Source of the DNA: Patiria miniata | Taxonomy: Eukaryota > Echinodermata > Asteroidea > Valvatida > Asterinidae | Reading direction: 5' to 3' | Assembly (NCBI RefSeq): GCF_015706575.1 | Contig: NW_024037063.1 | Location: 10,354,927-10,418,926 of the forward strand | DNA: 64,000 nucleotides | Shown here: piece by piece, positions 21,147 through 31,958 of the stretch | Layout: each line of letters starts with the position of its first letter | Numbering within the stretch: the stretch's first letter is position 1 | Notes under the pieces: model-generated | What the model saw: the letters and a program-made list of their open reading frames with translations, nothing else | Told to the model about the DNA's origin: nothing | Database searches by the model: none | Position numbers and translations under genes: made by a program

Positions 21147-22960
21147 TTTTGATCTGGATTATTGTCAAAGATATTCTTCTAAAGGTTGTCCGCACCAAAT
21201 CAGAGACGCCAGAGACCAAACGCTGGCATGAGAAGTACTGTCAAGCAGGCCAAAACTTAGTCTAGTTCGGAAGGAAAGACATGTTTAATTCTGTGACTAC
21301 CTGACATGTAATGTGGGAACAGAGTGCCAGTGGTTGTTAAAAGTGGTATAACTGAAGAGTGGGCAGTCCTTATCGTGCTTGCGGTGGGCCGGATCCGGAT
21401 GTCACTGATATGCAACATAATGGTATCATTTCCTGGAGTCTTCGATACTCAGGAAACCAAGCCTTTCCGTATAATTCTCTGGTTTCGAATTTAAACACAG
21501 AGCTGCACGTAGGAGGGAAAACATACAAACATTTTCAGCCATTGGATAAACACTATAATGGACGCAAAATGTCAACGACCATGTATAAAGCCGCATAAAA
21601 CAGCCGTTTCGGATGTTGCCGAATGTTCAAAGACACATGCACTTTCAGGTTAGGTTAAAGAAGCATACGTTTGTTTATCACTTTCATGTATTCACTGTAT
21701 TCTTTTTCATTTTGTTAATATTGTTTGCTGTAAAGCTGCTTTGACGACGCAGACAGCCTACCTCTAGGCCATAGACATATAATAAAACATGTACGGCTAT
21801 TCTGAGAAGCGCCCTCTATTACATGAGAATTATATTGCTTTATTTGTAAAAGCGGTTTGGTGTGGTGTTGGGGGGGGGGGGGGTGCATACCTATATGTTC
21901 CCAATACATACGTTCCCAACCCTAACCCTAACCATGCATCTAACCCTAACCCCTAATAACCCTAATCCTAAGGATTTTGGGAAGCAGGTATTGGGGAACA
22001 GGTATTGGCGAACATCGGATAGACCCCATGTGGGGGTGGGGGTGGCCGGGCGTCTAGCATCAGCTAATGACAGGGAACTATTTAGACTTCATTTCCCCTC
22101 TTTTTTTAATCATACTATCAAACCTGTAATATTTTACATGACTCTGAAGGCCAACATGTAAATACAATGTTATTTTCTTTAATATCAAGTTAATGTTTAT
22201 GTTGGCTTTGTTTTTCTAGGCACATCCGGCGAAACAGGAACTGTACAGATTTAATTAGATATCGGGAAGTGATGATCATAATACCCATAATAAAATTTAA
22301 TACATGGGAACACTAGTATATAAAGAACACTGGGAATTTAAACAGTATATCTTTCTGCTATATACGATTTTAACCCACGCATTTCATTACTGAGTATACT
22401 CAAAACGCGATTCTCATCATTCTGTATTATAAACATAACTAAATAATGTTGCTTTTTGGATACCAGTAGGCCTAGGTAGGAGAAATTAACCAAAAAGTGG
22501 CAAAACTAGGGTCTAAAAGGATAAACTTAGCGGGGCCTCATTTTCTGGAGGGGCGCCCGTGGGCTTTAAACAATAAGAGAGTTCATTTGGCTCTTACCGA
22601 AATTCTGGAGGGAGGGGGGGGGGGGGGGGGAAGGGGGTGTCTGTCAAGCGGATGCAAGAGCCGTGTCCCGCAGGCCCCCTCCAAAGTTACGCAACTGGAT
22701 CACTGGATGTACATTTTGTACAGACAGGTTGCTGGAAGGAGATGCTTGTGTGTCTCTTATTTTCATTTTTCATCTCATTTAAAAAAAATATCTTTTTAGC
22801 TTATTTGTAGACCTATCCCAGTCATATAGGCAACTTTTGCCGGCTCTTTATTCTCATCATTTCCCGTCCATCATTGTAAGGAATGTAGTTCACTCACACA
22901 CACAAGGGCGACAATCGCTTCTCAAAAGTTTTTTTTTTTTTGGGGGGGGGGATACCTTGA
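21147..22960. other. Gene-free stretch with telomere-like repeats and poly-G tracts
   Basis: The stretch upstream of the Ig gene holds no other gene. It has a G run at 21870-21882, a telomere-like block at 21916-21971 (separate entry), and a G-rich run at 22611-22639. The part near 21147-21300 would include the promoter or 5' UTR of the Ig gene, but no clear TATA box was found. Confidence 0.45.
21916..21971. repeat. Interstitial telomere-like CCCTAA repeats
   Basis: CCAACCCTAACCCTAACC is followed by a short break (ATGCATCT) and then more CCCTAA/CCCCTAATAACCCTAAT units. This is the animal telomere repeat (TTAGGG) in a short, degenerate interstitial array. It sits next to a G run, so repair-associated insertion or chance expansion are both possible. 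Confidence 0.6.
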
Positions 22961-22969
22961 TCAGAACTA

Positions 22970-23420
22970 AATCAAAAATTTATTCTAGACGCTCTCTGTG
23001 GTGCGATTAGAGGCAATTTCTGACCACTTTAATTTTGGGGTTTTTTTAGCGAAAGATAATCATTTAAACATCATTTTTCGAGGTTGGAGTAATTGAATCA
23101 GCTACTCTGAGTTATAGGCGTGGGGTTCAGGGCCCGCTTAAAGGGCTCCGAAAGAAATTTGATTCTATAGATGCTGTGCATGTGGTGCAATCTATGGCAA
23201 TTTCTGACAACTTTAACCAATATATTCTTAGCAAAAGATAACAATTTATAATCATTTTCGGGGTTGAAGTCATTGAATCAGCTATTATATTCTGAGCTAA
23301 AGGCGGTGGGTTCGGGACCCGTTTTAGGGCCCCGAAAATTGTGGAATTCTAAATGCTCTGTGGTGCGATCTGAGGCAATTTCTGACCACTGCACTTTAAT
23401 CAATATTTTGTTAGCAAAAG
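22970..23420. repeat. Three diverged tandem units of a poly-G-associated repeat
   Basis: The phrase GCTCTGTGGTGCGATC...GAGGCAATTTCTGACCACTT occurs at about 22990-23030, 23173-23212 and 23352-23397, each followed by a TTAGC(A)AAAGATA-like word and preceded by a GGGCCCCGAAA-like segment. This gives a period of about 180 bp. Relatives are at 25640-25740 (inverted) and 36660-36770. Confidence 0.6.
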
Positions 23421-24245
23421 ACACACTGTATATATAGGGGCCCTGTAAATGAGACACACGAGTTCAAAATGGGGAGGGGGGACATTGAATATTGTGTCCC
23501 CCATCCTTCAAAAAAGTGTGGGGGCGGGGGGGGGGGGCATATCCCCCTGGTCCCCCGCCCCCAGGATTGACGCCCATCGCCATGAGGGTTTTGGCACGAG
23601 CGAAGAACAAGCTGACGCTAAGACTGCAGTGCGCCCTCTCCATTTGTGTCTGAACACGGAAGTCGCGTGAAGTGAATCATTAGCCAGCGTGTGAGCCTTG
23701 CCTTGTATGTACTTCAAAAATTGAAAGCCGATGTCATTTACTCCCATAATACCTTGCTCTTTTCGTCATTGACCGGAACCCCCTATGCCATTACAATTTC
23801 GCCCTCTGAGCGATGACATAACACAATCAAGCTGAGTAGTGCTAGACGTCTTTAACAGCCGGTGCAAATACACAGAAAAACCGGCTTCCTTTTTTCATTG
23901 TCGAAACAAATCAAACTTAAGAAACAAAACTTAAGGTTGACTTTTGAACTCTTATGTCATATTTGACCCCGCACTCGTGAATCATGGACATTTTGTTTTG
24001 GAAACGCACGGGCGCTCAACTTGCACAATCATGTTCAGAGACACTTTTACAGCCCCCCAAAATATGATTGGTCATGGATTATCAGCGCCAAAACGGAGGT
24101 TAGAATTTCCTCCTTGCCAACTTGTGATGCGTTTCGTCTTACTGCTGAGTGCTTGGTTCGTTGCCGGGAGAGGCGCTAGGGGTTGTGGTTAGGGTCGGGG
24201 TGGGGGAAGAGGGACGGGGTTAGTTGGCTGTGGGACGGGTTTGAT
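23421..24245. other. Gene-free stretch
   Basis: G and C runs at 23520-23570 continue the poly-G-associated family. No gene is visible. Confidence 0.4.
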
Positions 24246-24900
24246 TGGCTGTACGTGTGTTTGGAAATAGATCCAGAATTAAGTAAGATTTGAGGCTATG
24301 CATGGTGGAGATACTAAATAATGCAAGGTTTGCGGAAACACCATGTGCCGAGAATAATTTCTCAACTAAGAGAATGGTTCTGAAAGAACGTAGAGTTTGC
24401 CTAGAATTTCCTAGGTTAAGGTACCTTTTGATCGAGGTATAGAGAGGCGGTGTTGCATTGCCCTGACAGGCCTTGCATTGGGATTTACTGCACAAAACGC
24501 AACTTGCAGGATTGGGTGAGTACATCTTGCATTATCTCCACAAGTCTTGGGTCTAAAGACTTGCTTGTTTTTGCACGTTGTAGACCTGACAAGCAGCTTC
24601 CGAACAGCGTAGAGTTTGCCTAGAAATTCCTATGTTAAAGTACATTTTGATCCAGATATAGAGGGCGGTGTTGCATGGCACTGGCAGGCCTTGCATTGGG
24701 ATTTACTGCACAAAACGCAACTTGCAGGATTGGGTGAGTACATCTTGCATTATCTCCACAATTCTTGGGTCTAAAGACTTGCTTTTTTTTGCACGTAGTA
24801 GACCTGACCAGCAGCTTCCGAACAACGTAGAGTTTGCCGTATAAATTCGACGTTCCGGTCAGTATGCTCTGACCGTCTTCAGGAGAGTGCCTAAACACTA
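24246..24900 (-). mobile_element. Penelope-like element remnant with internal tandem duplication
   Basis: Reading on the minus strand, a CTGAAGACGGTCAG hammerhead-like motif at 24886-24846 is followed by two similar blocks of about 219 bp (the word TAGAGTTTGCC recurs at 24391, 24610 and 24828). Then comes a segment shared with 8189-8315. The duplicated blocks, read in one frame, give cysteine-rich peptide such as CVLCSKSQCKACQ, which resembles the small cysteine cluster of Penelope-type reverse transcriptases, but frames are broken. Assignment is tentative. Confidence 0.45.
24846..24886 (-). ncRNA. Degenerate hammerhead-like motif, second old copy
   Basis: The minus strand reads CTGAAGA, the 7-bp stem CGGTCAG/CTGACCG, then GAACGTCG, identical in the core to 8151-8185. 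Stem I pairing is weaker than at 8147-8188, and A15.1 of the hammerhead is absent, so activity is unlikely. Confidence 0.4.
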
Positions 24901-25493
24901 AGAAAGTAAAACCTAAGTAGGAAAAGCGAAATCGATGAAGTGTGAAGTTGCATCCTGTGAGGATGCCAAGTAGCTGGGAGCCTAGAGCAAGCTTGGTGCC
25001 CACTGAAGTGGAACAGTAGGGTTGCAGTGTCAGTAGAGGGAGAGGGAGGACCTAGAAATAAATCTAGACTTTATTGGTTGGGGTAATGGGTGATGGTTGA
25101 CCATAGAGCAAGGTTGCTCCTTAGATAAACACATATTTTCAGTATTAAATCTCGTTATTTTTTGAATGAAAAAGATATAGATTGGCTTGTAACCAATGTA
25201 TGTAGTGGGAAACAGCATAACTTAAAATAATATTCAAAAGCTACTATGGTACCAACTCCACTCCAGGGCCCAGTTCCATGGTTCGTCCAACCACAAAACT
25301 CTGCAGTTCCACGGTTACCATTCTGTGCTAACAACGCTAGTGGAAAATGTGTGCTCACCAATCACATAATGCCTATACGGGATGTGTGCGTACTTATAAG
25401 CCATTATTTTCTCGCTTACACGTGAAAAAAGATTGCTAATCGTAAGCACGGAATATGCAGTTACAGTAAGCTGGAATTTCTCGCCAACGCTCA
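24901..25493. other. Gene-free stretch
   Basis: Nothing beyond unremarkable non-coding sequence is visible between the Penelope-like remnant and the poly-G-associated element. Confidence 0.4.
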
Positions 25494-25816
25494 AGGGCGG
25501 ATCCGGGGGAGGGGGCAAAGGGGGCCATGCCCCCCCCCCCCCAAAAAAAAAAACCCCAACCGAAACCATTTTTTAAATTTAATGTGACGTCGTAATAAAG
25601 GCAGGTAATGAGAACAACACCATCTTTTCCTCAAAACACATTGGTTAAAGTGGTCAGAAATTGCCTCAGATCAAACCACAGAGCATCTAGAATCCAAATC
25701 TTTTTCGGGGCCCTTAAGCGGGCCCCGAACCCAACGCCATATTTTTTTTTACCCATTTTTTGGGGGACCAGAATTTTGTTTGGCCCCCAAACAATTGTGT
25801 TCTGGATCCGTCCTTG
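25494..25816. mobile_element. Poly-G/poly-C MITE with GGCGGATCC ends
   Basis: It begins CAAGGGCGGATCCGGGGGAG and ends with GGATCCGTCCTTG, an inverted terminus. Inside is a run of C then A near 25530-25552 and an inverted copy of the block shared with 22970-23420. The same terminus pattern occurs at 36566-36858, 62040-62185 and 63120-63345, so this is a dispersed family whose terminus is linked to homopolymer tracts. Confidence 0.55.
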
Positions 25817-26862
25817 CCAACGGTAAGCAGAGCCATCGCAAATTGGAAACAGATCCATCAACGGATAATGATTGAAAGTTGAATACTCGCTGAACACCAT
25901 CAGTTGCCATTTAATTGAGAGCCTTAGGCTAAAAATCTAATTGTTAGTGGCTGTGCGCTGACACAAAATAATCCATATTTTTCATGCATATCGGCAAACA
26001 ACACGCTGGACGCCCTAATTGGAGAGAAAAATAAACATGTATAAGTGAGCCAAAATTTTGTTCGTGGATTTTGTGTGTGTGTGGAAACAATAATTAATGC
26101 CTCAAGTAAAAATCTATGAAATTCGTGTCTTGTTTTTGTGTTATCTCCCTCTTAAACTATTTCACTTTAATTTCGCTTTCACCAGGTCAACTTGATGTTA
26201 CTTTTACACATAAACAGCTGTAACCACTGTTCCAGTTACATATTATTTTCTTATTTTTTTTTATAATTAAAATCGATCCTGAGCCTAACTTTGGCATAAC
26301 ATTATGGGACGCTATTGTCTTGCATACAGCTGCCCCGGAGCATATCGCCACTGCACCATTATTACTGGCATCTGCACTTTATGTACGAACCACTATTAAT
26401 TTAAAAAAATGTTGATCTGAAACAGTTCACGCAGTGAGGCTCTTGCATGCTGATGGGCAAAAGTTCATGCATCTCTGAAATTCATCTCTAAAATACGAAA
26501 GATATTTAAGGAATCATAATGGCGCGAAAGTCTGCATGCATAGAAAAGCATTGTCATTATGATAGTTTCATTGTCTTTCTAAAAAAATGTCAGCTTTCAA
26601 AACTATGGGCTAAATCAACTGAGGCTTATAAACAGACGATTCAAACAATGATCCGCTTGCGTGACGAGGTGGCTTTGACTATAGAGGGTGATTGTGATGG
26701 ATAAAGTCCAAGGTTATCGTCGATTGATGTCAGAGGGTGCATGGGTGTAAGGGGAGAAGGCAAGGGGGAATAGTCCCCCTGTACCCATCTCCCCCCTCCC
26801 CCCCCAAAAAAAAAAGGCAAAAAAAGAGAATGTACGAAAGTAATGATGGTTTCAATCAAATT
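25817..26862. other. Gene-free stretch
   Basis: A short C/A run at 26785-26820 resembles the poly-G-associated family. No gene or sharp repeat boundary was found. Confidence 0.4.
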
Positions 26863-27411
26863 TTATAACACCTCATCCACAGATTCTTTGTCACGAGTCA
26901 CATGATACTTTCTATTTTTGCTATCTGTGCACGGCCAAAAGTACTATACCCGTAGCAACCAAAGTAATATACCATTAGCAACCAAAGTACTATTTCCACG
27001 GCGCGGCATTTGTGTGCAAATGCATGCTGGTGTGCGCGTTGCGCGTTGCACGCAGCGTGTTTTGTTCCAAAGAGAGCGCGCCGCAGAGTTGGGTTCAAAC
27101 ATTTCGCGAAGGGGTAGTTGGAGGAGAGAAATACATTTTCTTCCAGTTTTGTATTGAAATTGAAGTTTACTTCAACTGTGTTCAGATTTAGATAATTTAA
27201 ATATTATAACTAAGCAGAATCTGTCGGTGAAGTGTTATAAAACAAATATTGAATGCTTTATCTCGTGGTGAAGTAAAACTAGCCTCCCTCGGTGATCCAT
27301 GGAGCATTCTATTTTCCCTCGGCTTCGCCTCGGGAAAGTAGAATGTCCATGGATCACCTCGGGAGGCTAGTTACACCACTCGAAGCATTCAATATTTGTA
27401 TAATATCGTTT
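26863..27411. mobile_element. Composite MITE, copy 1 (empty-site copy)
   Basis: The left part is bounded by TATAACACCTCATCCACAGA at 26863 and an inverted partner ending near 27241. It is followed by a foldback segment, AACAAATATTGAATGCTTTA to AAGCATTCAATATTTG, with the long palindrome around GATCCATGGAGCATTCT. A second copy lies at 50325-51002. At 26991-26992 this copy has a simple TA where the other copy carries a 151-bp inserted palindrome, so this is the unoccupied site. Confidence 0.75.
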
Positions 27412-28326
27412 ATAAGACTAAATGGTACCATTGGAAGACATGTTATCGCCATAATTTCGAACATAGGGCGACATCCGACATTAGGGAGACATTTTCAAGT
27501 CTCCCTAATGTCACAGCCCCCCCTTTAGAGGCAAAATCTGATCGTCGCAACCAGGTTATATTTGTTGCTCGTGGTCTAATAAGTAAACATACCGAAACTC
27601 GTGGAAAAAAGATAAGGGAATATTGGGTTAGGGCACATTTAAGTATGAACAATTTTGTGCACAAGTCTATGGGAATGAATGTCTCCCAATGTCCAATCCA
27701 AGGTAATATTAGGGGCCTCTTATCATTAGCATTTGTTATTTTTCTATGACCGAAACTACTGGAAAGTCGCCTTAAACGTCGCTTTGTATATTGTGTACAA
27801 ACACATGCCTCATTTTTGTGAAGAAGTAGATTTTCCGTTTTGACGAAGTGACGGATATCTTCAGTAATTAATATCTTCTAATTAAACACAATTTTATGAA
27901 TAGAGAGAATTGTTTTTGGCTACTTAACTCCTGGGCTATTGTCTCAGTTACATATTTTTCAATTCTGGGGGAGAAATGTACACAAAAATGCAAATTGAAA
28001 AATCCACCAACTTCAAACGCAATTTTCTCAAAATTCGGTTTTGCATCTGTGTGCACAGATGTGTCACTTCGTCAAAACGGTGACGTTATGTGCATACAGT
28101 TTTGGAACAGCGCCCCAAGCGTCATGCACAATCATGATGTCGAATCTCCACCTTCTCTACAAAAACAAAATCACACAGGTTTTTCGATCTTTCCATGCCT
28201 GGTGAGTGCACTTCGCCCTCGTTCCAGAAAACAAATCCCGGTGACGCCCACTGGGCACGTTACGCCAGTTTAAATCAAGTGAGGTCTACTGATGGATAAA
28301 CGTAGACGTGGCTCAAGTCCGATCTA
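27412..28326. repeat. Non-coding stretch with repeat shared with 62761-62990
   Basis: Sequence from about 27421 to 27615 (TAGGGAGACA, CACAGCCCCCCCTTTAGAGG, GGTTATATTTGTTGCTCGTG) matches 62761-62990 in the same orientation with moderate divergence, including an inverted GGGAGAC/GTCTCCC pair. No gene is visible in the rest. Confidence 0.55.
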
Positions 28327-29013
28327 TACATAGCGTGTCCCAAAATACCCGCAACAATTTGTTTGCGAGGCTCTAGCGTCGCCGCGGAAACACTACCGCC
28401 ATTGTTTTTATATCATTTAAAGTTTGTAATCCTAACTTTATCCTTTGTAAATATTGGTTTGATTTTCAAAAGGATTTTAAAGTGATATATGTTCAAATAA
28501 AGGCATGTCAAAAACAAAATCAACCGATTTCAATTTCAAGGAAAAATCAATCATAGGCCTATGCATTTTTTCTAACGTGGAAATGGTTCACCATGTTCAT
28601 GGTGTGACGATCTCGTTGCCTTTTACTTTTTGTGTTTCCTATTCTTTTCGATCCACATAGATTACACTTTAAATGAATTAACAATATTGTTCTTCGTTTC
28701 GAGTTCAATTTTGAAATTAACGTGCAAGTATGTATCTATTCAAACAGCGCGCTCAAAGTGAGACTCGAGTTTGCATCTGATGCACCGCATCATCGATTTT
28801 CCTTGAAATCAGTTGAGTTTGTTTTCGACATGCCTTTATTTGCGCACGAATATTTGTAAAATTCTTTTAAATATCAAACCAATACCCGCCAGGGCTAATG
28901 TTCAGATTTCAAGCATTCAAATGGTATTAAAATAATGGCGGTACGTGTTTCCGCGCCGACGCTAGAGCCAGGCAAAAAAAGTTGCGGGTAAATATTTTGG
29001 GACGCGCTGTATA
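28327..29013. mobile_element. Foldback transposon with long inverted arms and TA ends
   Basis: The left end TAGCGTGTCCCAAAATACCC and right end GGGACGCGCTGTA are inverted partners. The inverted match continues through GGCTCTAGCGTCG, the GCGGAAACAC block and on to AAATCAACCGATTTC versus GAAATCAGTTGAG, so each arm is about 220 bp. The ends lie beside TA, as with Tc1/mariner-like elements. It has no transposase frame and is non-autonomous. Confidence 0.7.
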
Positions 29014-30667
29014 AACTTAGTACAGACCTCTAGCCCGGGGACTGACGTGTGACGACCACTGATCTATAGAGATCTGTGGTGACGACAGCTTATGGGTTTT
29101 GAGTGAAGACAGACTTGAGTCAAGTCTAGGATCTAGCATCCTTGGAGGCTCTCTGCAAAAAAAGACTGTCGTCAGTGTTGAGAGGTCTTGCGTGACAGAT
29201 GACAACTGTAATCTGTCGTTGACCTATGTAATCAGCTGTGCATTGGCAAACCCTGCCGGCAAATTGCAATCAGAAACGGCAGCTGGTTGCGAACGTGAAC
29301 CCAGGCGTTTCACAAGACCCAACAGTCACACACGAAATTAGTGGCAAATCGTGTCCTCTCTTGACCTTGGACAATGTCCGGGACTTGTCTAATGCGACCC
29401 GATTTGGATCATTTAATGGTCAGACGGAGGTGGGTGTGGGGAGGGTGGGGAGAGGGGGGAGGAGGGGAGATGCTTGTAGCCTTTCAAGCATGAGGTTCGA
29501 GCTGAATCTTAAATTCGTTAACTTGTCAAGCAAAGTCACGAAGCCATTAAACTCAACCCGAGGTAATGATTGAATTCGGTCGGTCATAGACCAAAGTCAC
29601 CCGCTTTCAGGCTCTCTAGGAGACAAAAGGTTAACGAAGGTCAAGAAAAACCTTCCCAACTGCACCACCATAGCCCCAGACAGACGCTGACAGCTAATTT
29701 CAAGTCAACCGATCACGACTAATTTCGTTTTGAACCAGTGACTTCATCGCATTTAGACGAACTGCGAGCATTCTTGCCTGTGTTCAATGTATTTATAAAG
29801 GAAAATTACACGAGTGACCACGCAACATGATGAAGTTCAAAGTCTTATAGTCAAGAGAAGATATCACAGCTGAGTGAGTCGTGTTTCGAGATGTTAGGAA
29901 ATTAGCGCTTTGACCTTTTAAAACAGTCTTAGGAAATTCGATTTCTTTTCAGTTTTTTTTGTTTTAGCATAGATCTAAGCATTATCACGAAACCTTATAA
30001 CGTTAAAACAGGGAGGGTCAACGACTTGACATTGCACATTAAGTTGAGGCCATGCTTGCACGCAACTGCAAAGATAGCACGTAACCTTTTTCCTGTGATG
30101 TGTCATGTTCGCAGTGATACTCTATATTCTTTACAAACAATGAATATTCATTTTATCAGCCTCTGGGAGTAGCAAACAGATGATCTGAGTGAACTAAAAT
30201 TTAAAGAGTTTTAGAAAAAAAACACTGGAGAGGACAATCAATCTGTTCATATTAATAAATTAAACTCTAAATGTCTTGTTTTATATATAGTTCCGAATTG
30301 GAAAAAAAACGAAGTTACAAAGAGCGGATCCAAGGGTTGCAGGGTAGGGGGGGGGGGGGGCTGACCACCCAACACTTCTGACTGTCAAACTGATTTTTTT
30401 TACAAAACAGGAAATGCCAAATTTTCGAAGGCTTCCTGAATAACGTCATAACTCTGTTTTGCAAATGGTGGCTGATTGCCACATGCCTTTGGTCTGTTTA
30501 TGCGTGACTGCAACTCTTCATCCACCCCTACCCACTATCTTGGACTTCAACACCACAGCAATAAACCTATCGAAGTTTGTAACATGGCTCACGACTGGAA
30601 TTGAATTTGTATTTCCCTATCTTGCAGCCAATCCCGTGGCAAACGAAGTTAAGTTGATACGGCGGTG
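29014..30667. other. Gene-free stretch
   Basis: No gene is seen. A G run at 30345-30360 is preceded by GCGGATCCAAGG, another trace of the poly-G-associated family. A G-rich tract lies at 29428-29468. Confidence 0.4.
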
Positions 30668-30890
30668 GAGGTCTCTATCAACAAGATGAATCAAATCCAG
30701 TCTTGGCAGCGCTACCCAGGCAATTCCGAGCATACCTCACGCGCGCTGTATTCAAGCTAATGCATGCGCGTGAGGTCTGCTCAGAATTTCCTGTGTAGCG
30801 CTGCCAATATTGCCAAGACTGTTGAGCGTCGCGTCAACAAGCATTTACAGTATTAAGACTGTATTTGATTCATCTTGTTGATAGCGACCT
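30668..30890. mobile_element. Foldback element
   Basis: TCTCTATCAACAAGATGAAT at 30671 is inverted at 30865-30888 (ATTCATCTTGTTGATAG), and CAGTCTTGGCAGCGCTAC is inverted nearer the centre. The middle holds a CCTCACGCGCGC...GCGCGTGAGG palindrome. This is a small non-coding MITE-like structure. Confidence 0.6.
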
Positions 30891-31667
30891 TGCTTGCCAC
30901 GGACCGGGGGAATTAGAAATAAATTCAGTGTTGGATCAAGACTAGTGCGCTGTGGGATTGCTAAAAAGCTAGAAAATAATGCATTAGGACTATTCGTCAC
31001 GACCACAAAAGGGAACATACATTTCCTATGAATCATTTTGGCGTTGTACATGACCTTTCGGAAGGCATGCAGGACAACGTGCAGAGGAAACGGCCACTCA
31101 GAGTACGCAAGGCTGAAACTTGCTTTAACTAAGAACGTCCATATATGTCTACACGTAGCTTCATGTAATAACGATCGTACTAATGTTTAAACATGGTTTC
31201 CCCCATTTCTGCTCCAATTCATCCGGAGCTACATGTAGATTGCTTTCGAATGGAAATAGCCTGAGCAGAATTTGAGATTTGAAAATAAGCGTTTTCTCCA
31301 CTGACTCGTCAACAATTATTTCAACTTCAACAACTTCCATGGAGTAAGCTGAATGAAGCTTTATGTAAAGCCCACGATCAAAACCAAAATTTGAAAGAAT
31401 AATCTCAACCTAACATATTCAACCCCAAAATGTTTACTTTTGGCAAGGTTTGATGTCAAACAAAGATAGTATAACGCAGCCAAAATACGACCTTCGTTTT
31501 CTACATTAAATGTTTTTGTTGGCTTCTTTAATTGTTCTATTATGCGAATAGAGAAAAATCTCCAGGTTGTTTTTCAAAACAAAAATATCACTTCACATGC
31601 CCTTTCAGCACCACAATGAAATATCTAACAAAATAAGCACAAACAGTAGTTATTGTATCAACTACAG
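30891..31667. other. Gene-free stretch 3' of the LRR-Ig gene
   Basis: Nothing specific is visible. This stretch would be the distal 3' flank of the LRR-Ig gene. Confidence 0.4.
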
Positions 31668-31795
31668 GGTGTCCAAAAAAAGTTGTGCAAGCAGATATTC
31701 ATTAATTTCTCAAAAACTACTTTACATGAGTATGTTATCTTGATGGAGCACATTAATTATACTCTTGTGTATATTCAGTAAAAAGATAAGGATAC
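31668..31795. mobile_element. Single end of a CAGGGTGTCC-type transposon
   Basis: CTACAGGGTGTCCAAAAAAA, followed by GTTGTGCAAGCAGATAT and about 90 further bases, matches the inverted right end of the element at 42187-44043. Only one end is present. It lies within 170-290 bp of the stop codon of the LRR-Ig gene, so it could be part of its 3' UTR. Confidence 0.6.
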
Positions 31796-31958
31796 AAAAG
31801 GATAAGGATACATGTATATATATTCGGTGCTTACCACTTTTTGGGTGCTTAGTAGCTATTTAGGTTAATCAGTTCATCTAAGAGTATACATCAGTGTGTT
31901 ATTATTTATGTGGCATGTACACAAAGTCATGCATATACACAACATGTGTGTGATGGCC

